Positions 41,101-53,100 of a stretch of DNA of 64,000 bases are shown here, piece after piece. Source of the stretch: Ischnura elegans (Eukaryota; Arthropoda; Insecta; Odonata; Coenagrionidae); NCBI RefSeq assembly GCF_921293095.1, contig NC_060251.1, positions 59,537,585 to 59,601,584 on the forward strand. The letters are read 5' to 3'. Each line of letters starts with the position of its first letter. The stretch's first letter is position 1. The notes under the pieces are model-generated. The model saw nothing but the letters and a program-made list of their open reading frames with translations. It did no database searches and was not told the origin of the DNA. Made by a program: the position numbers and the translations under genes.

Positions 41101-44100
41101 GACGACTAGCTACGAGGGCTCACATCGTCATCGTTATGAAAATTTTTAATACAACAAATTCCGATCGCAAAGCAATTCAATCGGAATAAACCGATTGGAA
41201 TTATTCCGAAACAGTGTCAAACACACCTCCAGGGAGGACTTGATATATAATTTAGGTCTCTCGATAGACAAAAGTATGTTTCTTTTTTATGGTTAATTCC
41301 AAGAGAAACTTGAGATTTTCTAAACTAATGACTGTCTTAAGCCGTGAATTTTCATAAAATGAAGCTTGAAATTCACCTTAAAAATATTTTAAGATGTGAA
41401 CCAACAGCTCTTTTTCACATTTCAGCTATAGAGTTACGCCAAGTTAAGGTACTGTGAACAATGCTTCATTGCCCATTGAATCCGATCACAACATTAAAGA
41501 CTCCTTTACATACATCGCTGACACCTGAGTCACACGATCATTTTTTCCGTCCCTAAGAGTTATAGCTCCAGCGATAGGTTTTCAGGGACCAAAAGAGTGA
41601 TCGTTCATCCCATCATTTTGTGAATCAAACGGTCATCCCCACCGTTCTTTTTCCATCGCTGATTCCGTCACTTTCCGTATTTACAACTGTCGGTCAATTA
41701 AAAGCCAAGCGTGGTGTTACAATCGCTGTTAGCGGCTGCACGTTCTGATGGGCTGAAAGGACATACCAGCGACGGAAAATACGGGTAAACAGCAACGGAT
41801 ATCAGAACGGGACTTGCCGAGTGATGGAAAAAGGAATGGCTTTTCCATCTCTGGAGCCATCGCAAAAAATGATTGCGTGAAACGAACATATTTCCGTCAT
41901 CATTGGAGCTATCGGTCGGAAGGGACGGAAAAAATAATCATGTGATACAGTTTTGATATTAAGCAAGTGTCAGCGGTGGTTTCTTCTCCTTTCGTTCACC
42001 CTTACATATCTTCATTGTTATCTTTAGCTAAATATCTCAGGCACCAATTCCTTAAGGACTGACTTGTAAGAAATTGAACCTCGAAAGAGATCTTTCGATT
42101 ACATTCCTTTCTATCTACTCCTCCAATCATAACTACCTTCATTAGAAATTTTTTACGCAAAATCATCATAATTCGATGAGTTACTTAAGCTATATTTTGA
42201 TGAACCATAGTTTCAAATACCACGCATAAAACTCACTTTTAATTTCCAACGCTTATTTGTTTAAATCAAGTAGGTTAAGAAATAGAATGTTTCCACGTAT
42301 TTTCCGGGAGGGTGAGCATACACAATTCACAATTCTGAAGAGGTTGAAGCAGAGAATAACGAGGTGTTGAAAGTTATACGTGCGTAGTAAGTTATACGAA
42401 TAATACACTAAATTGCTAATTGAGCAATGGTAGAGGATATTTGCGAGGAAAACGAAATATTAATGCCTTTTTAGTATAAATGACGATGCGAATAGCAAAG
42501 GTGAGATATAGAAATGACTGGGGACCAATAGAAGCCAGAGAAGTCATTAAAATTTTACGTCAGATGAAAAAAGTCGAATAATAACATAAGAAAGTTTGTT
42601 GAAAAATCTGCCATTGAAAGAAACTGTGGAAATATACTAACTAGGTTACATTTTGGCAAATATGTGAGGATTTTATTGGAAATCAAGGGATACTACCGTA
42701 TGAAGTACATATCGACAAACAGAGAAACGGCTGTTATAATTATTTAAAAGCAAAATAAGCCATGCGTACAATGTTTTTCCATCTAAATAGAGTATCAGAA
42801 AGCAATGCAATACCACATCGACACGCGTGGATATTTTACTGCAATGTTTCAACTAAGAGGTTACCTGCACAACGATTCCACCCCATAATTGTCATAGTGG
42901 CATGTATTCGGCAGTATATTCCTGGGATTTAAATAATCTATGATACGGTTACAACATGTAACATTATTTCCATTATGAAATCTTCATTCAACAAAGTAGA
43001 GTCTACGATAAGTGAATTAAAACTGATTACCTATATCTTTCATTCCTGTTGCCTCTGAAGCAGCAACATAAGGTCTTTAAAATCTACGCATGTATTTCGA
43101 TTCAATAACAATGGGTGATCACAAGCACCTATGCAACCTACCCAAGCAAGACTCGAACCCTCGACCTTCGGATTGTCAAGCGAGGACTTTATCCCGTACA
43201 CATACCATTCCCTACCAACCAAGGCCACACCGAGCGGGGGAGGGGTCAAATATATGTATACATAATTGCTGCCTCCACCCTTCCGAAATGGTTGGGAGAT
43301 CCTAATCCTAAAGAAGCCCTCGAAATGCATCCCCATCCAGGTAAACCGTCCTACCCCTGAATATTTTCTGGCTATGGGCAGGCTACTAGCGAGTATTTAG
43401 GCAAATGCAGAATAATAATTTAGGGGCAGTGGGGCGATTTCAAGGTCAGAGATGGGTTGACCGACTTCCAACAAACCCAGTGGTCGCCCTTCGGACTCCA
43501 CTTCCCCGAAGTGCCCCCACCGGAAAAAGGAATTCCCCGAAGACGCACCGATCGCGGGAAATCTCCAGGGCCTCGTTGGGGTCACGAACGACCCCTACCG
43601 CTGCCGCATGAGGACAGGGAAGCGGGGTAGAACATCAATTACCCTACAGGGTCGCTGGGGATTCTCCATTTGTTACAAGTGCGATCATTTCAAGAGGATG
43701 GAAAACCCAGGAGAGAATGTATGAGAGTTACGCAAAGCCTCCGGGGGGCAGGGTACGGCAGCCGCCCGCTTTTGATCCAGAAATTACGGCATCGATCAAA
43801 TTAAATGCAAGGAGAGAGAGATGCAAACTGAAAATTTTCTCACACTTAATTATGCCGCATAAATATAAAAGCTTTGAGATAGAACACATCATGATACAAA
43901 ACAAATTTACCGGTAATGTGAAAACAAATCGAACAATCCATAAAGTGAAATTCCCGCGAAGCGATATAGCGTGAACAATATACGTTTAAAATACATTTCT
44001 CAATTAAAATAATGGCGGGGGGGATGTAATATGAAATTCCTTTGTAATAATAGAAAAAGTATTACTTCGCAATGTTTTCCACGTAAAGTTAGTATTTATT

Positions 44101-47100
44101 TTTTTAAATTTCCCTAGAGGGTTGGTCAATAAAAGTGAAAATTAGTTCCTCGCTAATTTTTCAACAATTATATTATCATCTTCAGTACTTGGAACTTGAC
44201 TATGAAGCTCGGAGAACAAATCTACCCTTTAGTGTTTGACATTATCTATACAAAAATATAATACTTTTAATGATCATTTTTTTCATAATTAGCATCCAAG
44301 CCCTGAGGATGACAACATAATTGTCAATTCGCTGGCGAGGAACTAATTAACTCTTTAAACAACCAACCCTCAGGATAAATAAAAAAACGTACCAATTAAA
44401 CTTAGAGATCAAGGAATACATTCACTAAATATAAAATTCATAGCCGAGTCAACATGTCTTACTTCACCGCTGCATCATCAGGGCAGGTCGCAAAATGTGG
44501 ACATTACCCAGTAAACACAATGTGTTGCGGAAACGTTGCAAAAGGGTAGCGCGAGGTTGCAGGAGTTGCAGGATGCAGCTAGGCGTTTGACAACATTTCA
44601 GCAACGTCCTAATTACGTCGCTGATACACTCGATTGGTCTGAAAATTTTTATAACATAATATTTCAGCCAGAGGATATGCATATTTGAATCCTATTCATG
44701 AGACACTGATTGTATGTGAGAGTGGAATATTCACTAGGTTGCAGAAAGGTTGTGATATGTTGCTGGTCGTTTAGCGGAGTGTTATTTGGACACAGTTTTC
44801 CCCAAACATATATACAAATATGGGGTTTTTTAAAGCGTATTTTAATCTTATGAAGCAAATTGACACAAGAAATTTTTTTTCGGCCTTAAGACAGAGTTAG
44901 TAAGAATTAGAGGAGGAAACAACCTCACCAATGGAGAGTTTGGCATGATGTACTACATCTTTACCGACGATATTGGGAGGATTTTCTCATACTTAGGGAA
45001 TTCAAAGATCGGCATGAGAAAAAGGCAGTTTGGCACCACGCTAACCCGTACCTGCGTCACTAAATGGGTACTTATTTGGGGAATAATAATTATCACCATC
45101 CTGTAACTGAAATGGAAAGCCTTCATCTCAGATGCTTTTCATTTAAAACCGACATTGGAATCATACAGCCACAAAGATGTTAAGGAGAAAGTAATAGATT
45201 GGCTGAGACATGCCAATTCAAGGCACCAAAGAAATGAGAATAAGAGAGAAAAATCTGTTTTGTCCTACATAAATATTTTTTTCTTTAAAGGTATATTGTG
45301 AGTATTATTTTAAAGGATTGCATAAATTTTGCAAGAGTTGCATAAGTGTTGCAAATATGTTTCACCAGAGGTTGCAGTTACGTTGTCATTACGTCGCAAA
45401 AACGTGGTAGAGAGGACTTTTCGCTGGTTTTGCAACGTTGTTATTACGTTGCAGCAACTACATGTTGGCTGCAGCGCAATGTTTCTGCAATGTTTTCACA
45501 GCACTTTTGATTTACAGGGTAGTTCAAAGTATTATTTTTCTTCTACATATTTCTCATATACGTAAATAATTATGCTGTAGTTAGCGATAGGTGACCATTG
45601 TAATCCAACTAGGAGGTATTGAATCAAAGATATTGAACTGATGAAGTTCAATCAATAAATCTTCACCCAACTGTTGCTTCGTGGGATCCTAAATAAGAGT
45701 TTCCAAAGGCATCTTGAATGAAAAAATGCCAGACATCTCTATTCTACATTATTATTATTGCTATTAAATAATTTTTAATAACTCATTGTGTTGATATCAG
45801 TCGTATGAGCTCACCCTATTCCTTAATTAATAAGCATTTACTGTCGAACGATTTCTTAGCATACTACCAATATCTGCTCAGAAGTAAACTTCCCGTAGTA
45901 TATTGGCTAAAACACATGACACTCACACATGAACGGATCAAGGGTTATCCTGGATTATGATTGGATGAAAAACCTATCCAAGCAATGATACAAAATATTT
46001 AATATGTGATTGAATAAATGCGAAATTTTTTCATAATTCACGAGATAAGTTTGGAAAAGAGCCATTAACATCACCTAGACATTTTTGGATCTCGTAGCAA
46101 ATTTTCATCTTTTTTACTCGAAAAATATTTTAAGAAGCGCAAGTGGATTTCAGAATACACATGTATTACCCAATATTGTACGAAGTTGAACACCCAAATT
46201 GTTAAAAGCAAGCCTTTGCTCTTCGCAGAAAGGCAAGGATTCTCTTTTTGGTCAGTAGAAAAATATACTTCACAACATACCTTGAAGACTCCCGGCAACC
46301 TACCACCGAACATTTCATATATGAGTTGAAAGAAGCATATCTTCCAGGATGAAAATGTTGTAAAGTGCCTCTTCCGGTTAGAATTGAAAACTAACTTCTT
46401 ATATCCTCGGATAAACGAAAGGAAAGATCGAGTATTGGCTACCATGCATTCGGCCAACATTGAAAATCATGCCGATCCTAAGTGACCTACCGCTGATTGG
46501 CTGCTCCCTTCAGAGGCATTAAAGATCTATTTAATTCAAGTGAATACATTATTTCCATTTCATTTATAACTCACTTTTGAGAATAAGGCCCAGCGCACAC
46601 GGTGTGACTGTTTTACAACTACCGTTGCAAACCAGTTGCGCGCGCAACTGTTTTGTGATCTCGACAATGTATTTGAGTGGGGAGGCGCACACGACGCGAC
46701 TGGTTTTTGACTATCTCAAAACAGTCCGAAACCAGTCACATGCAACCGTGGGCCCGCGGTTGCAGTTGCGTTGCAGACTTCAGTTGCACGAGACCACGTG
46801 GTGTTTTGGTGGTATTTTGACGGCCGTATAGTTCCGATCTCAAAATGAATGATCAAGAACTCAACATGAAGCTTGTTGGGGCAGTAGAGAAGCATGAAGT
46901 CCTGAGCAAGTACAAACTATCTAACGTCTTTGGTATTGATAATAGTTCACAGCGTCTTCTTCTCCTGACTCAGTGTTAGTAAGCGCTGACGGCCAAGGCA
47001 AGGGCTAAAAAACAACACGTACCGCACTACGTAAACACTTCACTGATTGCACAATGGACGAAACTGATTCACAACCAGCCCTTTGTCATTACACCCGTGT

Positions 47101-50100
47101 GCGGACAGAAGTTTTATTTCAGTTGCAAACTGGTTGCAGAAGCAACTGATTCCCAACTGTGGTCTCAAAATAGTCGCTCCGTGTGCGCTGGGCCTAAGCG
47201 TCGGGCCATTATTTTAAACTGACTTTATTCAGTTATTTTACTAGCTTTATAGCTTTTCCTAGCTTCCAAGTTAAAATCTGCATTTTTCCTAAGACACACA
47301 TTTAATATTTTTAGCATCCATAAAAAAGGATGGAATAATCCCAAAGAAAAATCAACATGTAAAGGAGCAAATAATGGAGAGAATAGGAAGGGAGATGACG
47401 AAGGGCATTGTGGAACTAGCTATATAGGAAACTTAGAGATGATCTGTAGAATTCTCATGCCTAATTCAATGATATTGGCATAGATTCACTCAACAATATT
47501 CCCCTTCCACTCCTTTCAATTGATAACAGTAGCAATTTAAAATATAGTTGAGTAGAAGGTAAGCCCACATCTGAGGTTTCTTTTCCAAGTTTTGAAAATC
47601 TTTGAGATATTAGAGAAGTATTCATCGAGATTGACAACAAGTACTGCCCATATATGTGTCACAAAAACTGAGAAGAGCTTAATGGAGTTTAGTGAACTCT
47701 ACTAAGCTCTTCTCAGAACTATAATAGAACTCTATAGGATTTAATGGATGAGCTAAAATAAGATCATCATGAGAAATCAATGCCATTTCAATTATAGACT
47801 GCATGATGATGTAATAAAAACCTTTTTATGGGCAGTATAAATGTAACTGAATTTAATTCATTATGGTCATCATTGATGTGTTCCACAGCATGTATAGCAG
47901 ACCAGAGCGACTAAGTATAGAGGATGAAACAGAGGTGGAGGGGAATAATATCAGACTGGAGATCGTAGGCAAAGAAATCAAGAGAGCCTTAAAGGGTATG
48001 ATTGAAGGGATTAATTATTCAGTTGGCCAAAGGGTTACAGGCACTGGTTGATGGAATAGACAAGCAATTTGAGGATTACGGCATAAAGGTCAATCAAGAG
48101 AAGACCAAAGTTAGGCAGTTTTGTAAAGCATCTCGAGTAGGGAATGGGAGGCTCAAGATAAAAGTAGGAGGTCCCATACTGGAGTAGATGGACAAGTTCA
48201 AAAATTTATGGCAACATCGAAGAGGAAAACATACACAGCATTAAGAACATCAGGAGGACAGTTCAGGGTGTCCAGCCAATCAAAGCAAAAAAATTCATGC
48301 ATAATTTCAGGTTTTCCAGGGAAATTCTACAAAATTCCAGGAACATCTTACATGATTACTGCAATAGATAAGAATTTTAAGACACTCAAAAATAATTCAA
48401 TACTTTTAAATAATATTATATTTATGTATTTACAAGGACTAGGTTAGTTAAAAAAACATTGTACATATTCAAAATTTAAATTTATTCAATGCAAGCCAAG
48501 AAGCTGCTTCGACCTCATAAGTAGATGCTGACGTCACCTGGCATTCTAATCTTACTTGAGTCAAGAGTGCTAGACATTTCAATTCTGTTGTCTCGTCTTA
48601 CACTCCATTTTTCGATGCAGCTGTAAAAATTTTACTAAGCAACTGCACTTAGAATTACAAAAAAACACAGTTAAGGGCAGAAAATGGGTGTTGAACTGGC
48701 AAAATTTTATGTGAAATGAATTTGAAATAAAAGATTTTGAAATTCTAGTTAGGAGCAAAAATTCACGAATAATTCATGCATAATTTCAAGAATTCCCAAG
48801 AATACCATTTCCCCAACCTCATCATACTGTTCCACCACTCCACTCTTGACCTGCTCCCTTAAAAACAACATATCCCGGCTATTTTCAACAATTGTATTAC
48901 ATGCTGATTGCAGATAATAGTCTAATTATTCTAAAAATAAATACAATATATAAGGACTTTAAAGAATAAAATGAGAAAGCACTACTTCTTAAGAGTTGTG
49001 AATGAGCATAATTCAATCTGAACTCAAACACATACAAAGTAAATACCTACCTAACCAATGTTTAAGTTGATAGAATAAAACGAGATTCATTTATACACAG
49101 AGAAAATTTCATAGCCAAGAAAGCTCCTTGAAAGTCTGTGAGTGAGAGCAACCTACTTGAAAACAACATGAAATAAACATAGAAACTGGAGTGTGTTTGG
49201 GAATGTAATGAAGTAAATAAGGTGGCATCTTAAAAACTGTTTTATTACATAAACCGCTGCAGCATATTATCACACCATCGACAAAAGCAGGCTATTAAAG
49301 AATGAACTTCAGCAGCCACTAAGATTACTAACCCAATTATTATTGAAGCTGACTAAAAACCAATGGATTTTGGCAGTGCATATACTTTCATATAATGGGT
49401 AAGATTTCTTATGGTGGACCCCTTTGAATAAATCTTAAAATTTGAGGAGAATAAAATGTATGCAATTATTATGGTCTTATTTTCATTAAAAAATATTGAG
49501 CAATTAAACTAACTCATTTAAGTTAATGATTAATGATGGGATAAGGAGAAGGAAAAATGAAATTTCTCACCTAAAGAAGCCCTCTACTGGCATCAAAGGG
49601 ATGAAATTACTAATTCCTTTCATTGTAGTTGTGCCTCACAGTTCAATCATAGGAAATCTATAAAATTAAATAGCCAAGCATTAAGCAAGAAAATAAATAT
49701 CACATTGCAAAAAAGCAATGTTAAAACTCAAAATAAAACACGTACATAGATGAAAATACAGAAAAGTGCATTTGCAGAAAATGATTCGTTTTTTAGGTGA
49801 AGCTATCATGCATGAATAATTGCTTTAACTTCTATGAACTCTTTCAAGCATAAAGGAAATATATCTGCATAAAATAAACATTTGCAAATAATTATAAATA
49901 GTGCATATATAGCTACATCCACTTTGTATCTGCATAAAATAAACATTTGCAAATAATTATTAATAGCACATATATACCTACATCCAACAAATAAAGCAAC
50001 TAATTATTTGTCAGTTTCTTTCAGATGCAAGTCACTAAGAACCCCAGCAAATATATTGGTGATGAATTTGGCCATCAGTGACTCCCTTATGATGCTGAAG

Positions 50101-53100
50101 ATGCCTGCATTTATTTACAACTGCATCTATCTGGGACCAGCGCTGGGCAATATAGGTAAATTTCACAGAATTATCATTTATGACTTTAAGAATGCATACT
50201 CATTACTTGATGATAATAGATTAAAATTTAACTTCCTTCATTGCAACAGCAATACAGTGAATGACTACTTAAGCATACTCAATTATTTTTTAATACAGGA
50301 ACATACTAAATATTTTCTCCACAATACAAATAATCATCACTTGTCTATCTGATAGATTATGCATGCTCATTTTTCTTCCTTTGACATGATGAAAAATATT
50401 TCATGGGTGAAAATAAAAATGAATGAACAGTATTGATTCTTCACCTTCTGAATAACTGTGTTGGAGATTAGTTAAGCTAATTCATCCTCTGTTTATAGCC
50501 TAAAATAGTTCAGTAGCGACAGTAAAATATGTCTTCGAAATTTTTATAAAGTTGCAGTTGCATTATGGGAAATATTCACCAAAGAGAGTGCCAAGAGAAT
50601 GTTTATGGACATTTTTATGCAAAGAGAATGTCCATAGACATTGCTACAAGATTTTGAATGCTTTTGGCTAACTCCTTTAGATCATCTGAGTCTCATTGTA
50701 CATTCATTACTATGGATGGTGGAGGGTGGACTGAAAAATTAACTAAAATGGAATCACAAGTTTGTTTGCAAAACATTCAACCCCTCTCCACAGATATAAA
50801 GTGAAATATTTACATCCTTAATAAGTGAAACAGAAATAATGAGCATTCTCTGTTTTCAGTCACCCACATTTTCAATAACCATCCACTCATCACGAGTCCA
50901 AAATCAGAGAAAATACAATTGGTTTGTCATATTATTGGAGTGAAATTACCTATAACAGTAAAATATATTGTTTCAAAATATCATGAGATAAAATATTTTT
51001 GGATAACCAAGGTCGAACATCACAGCAAATGACCACGTTGCTTAATTCCATAAAAAGTGGGCAAAGTGGTAAATTATTCAATTGATCAATTTATGAGATT
51101 CACACATAAGTTTGAGTTGTTACAATATAATGATTAAAACCTAGCTATCAGTATGAACGAGAATCTTTAAACTCGTAAATCAGGGGCTGTCTGGTGTGAT
51201 TGGGGGCCCTCGGCTGGGTTTCATGATGGGGCCCTCCTTAAGGGGTCCTCCGCCGGGAAATTTTAGGAAACAGCATGCCCGGAGACGGATTTTGACACTA
51301 TTACTGCTCTTAAAAACTAGATAAAATTTAATCCAAAAAAATAGCATCGTGTAAGAAAAACAGTATGAAAAGTGAGAATTTCACAGCTCATGAAATTTAA
51401 CTATGCATTGGGGTTCTATTATCTATTAGATGAATTTGCTCCTTGAGACTGCTCCTGAAATCTACAAAACCCTTTCAAAAAAGCATCAGTATCTCTTTTA
51501 TTTTCTAACAACTTAGTTTTACTTATTTTTTACATAATATGTTCACACTGAGGATGTTGCAAATAAATCAACTAATGAAAACGTACAATTCATAATTGAA
51601 AATTTTTTTTCAAGTAATCTGAGTGTTTTTTCATTATAGCTTTCATATACAATGCATAATAGATGCGAGCGTTGTGGGCCCCCCCCAAGCTCAGGGCCCT
51701 CGGCATTTGTCAACCAGCCGACCTGGCCAGACCACCTCTACTTGAAACACAAAAATTGAATTTACGCCAAATAATACAGACAAACTGTATTGTTGAAATC
51801 TATAACTTGAAATAATGCTTGCATTGTCGAACATGCTCTTCCAGCCACCCTTCAATTCAATAAAAGAAACTTTGTGCACAAATTATTCACATACCAAACC
51901 GTGCAGGTTTCAACACTTCAGTGCCATTGTCAAGGGCACTTGCAGCTATTGACACGAGGATATGGTAAGGTATTCAAGGGCAGATCCAGGATTTTTTCTG
52001 GGGGGTGCACAGGAGCCTGGCAGGTATACTGCCTTCTCATTATTATGACTAAAAATAATTACTATACAAAATAGGTATTCTCTATATTTTACTATAAAAG
52101 TTATTAAAATGAAATTAAGTGACTAAGGCTCCGTAATACACAAAACAAAACGATCTTAATGATAACCATATTAAAAGTTCAGTCTATTTATTAATCGTCT
52201 GGAGGGGGCACATGGCCCCCCCTAAATCTGCCTATGAAGGTGTTTTATTTCAACAAACGGTGTGAAAAAAACACCTCATTTAAGAATCTTGGAGTAGGTT
52301 AATTTTTCATTAAGTATCACCCAACTCAACAGAAGTAACTCGATAATATTATATTTGCCCATTAAAATACTGGAGCACGGCATTAAGGATGGGCATGGGA
52401 TTCAAAAAAATGTAATTTTTAGTTGAAAATGTGACATATCTGGATTAAAAGCATGAGATTTGTATTTTTACAAAATTTTTAACATCCAATTATTTTCTAA
52501 AAATATTTGAATGTTGAAAATAATTTAATTACTACACTTGATAAAATAATTTGATTGGTGTCTGATAAAAATTAGTATTAATGAATGTATCCAAGTATTG
52601 TTAAAGAGACTCATTAATTTCTTTCAATATAGGTTGTCAAGTGTATGGCTTCCTGGGAGGACTCACTGGGACAACATCAATCGCAACATTGGCTGCCATT
52701 GCCCTTGACAGATATTTTGTTGTGCTCTATCCACTAGAGCCACTCAAAGTTCCAACAAGAGCTCGAGCCAGAGTATGTGTGCTCTTGGCATGGGCATATG
52801 GTGCCATATTTTCGTCTATGCCTCTCTTTGGCCTGAATCGATACGTTCCTGAGGGATACCTTACCTCCTGCTCATTTGACTACCTTACGGATGACGAAGT
52901 AAGCCGAACTTTCATTGTCGTGTTTTTCGTGGCAGCTTGGGTGATACCTTTTGCACTTATTTCATTCTGCTACGCTGCAATCTGCCGAGCAGTCGCCCTA
53001 GCTGCCAACTATTCCTCATCAAACACGGTCAGGAAGCTCTCAAATTCGAACAATGCCTCATCACGAAGAGAGCAGCAAAGACGAAGAACAGAGATCCGAC

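Larger units (their letters stand above)
14157..50024 (+). other. Opsin intron 1 (35.9 kb)
   Basis: It starts GTCAGA and ends TTCTTTCAG. Mobile elements within it are listed separately. Sub-stretches where I found no supported gene or element are 15476-16435, 16700-20175, 20224-23884, 24585-25695, 26650-30105, 31765-33305, 36195-37345, 40965-41528, 41948-43080, 43760-44500, 45535-46583, 47200-47660 and 48240-49860. These hold AT-rich unique-looking sequence and short chance ORFs. A TATA-like GGATATAAAGC occurs at about 16990-17000 next to a small GC patch. 32500-32780 is purine-rich with broken coding-like frames. The length is far above the usual opsin intron size in compact insect genomes. 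Confidence 0.8.
50156..52632 (+). other. Opsin intron 2 (2.5 kb)
   Basis: Runs from GTAAAT to TTCAATATAG. It holds a small imperfect tandem (AAGAGAATGT units, 50582-50640), two hAT-like elements, and otherwise AT-rich sequence with no coding signal. Confidence 0.9.

Noticed and set aside
43660-43710. CYKCDHF as a retroviral-type CCHC zinc knuckle
   Set aside because: The required C-x2-C-x4-H-x4-C spacing is absent.
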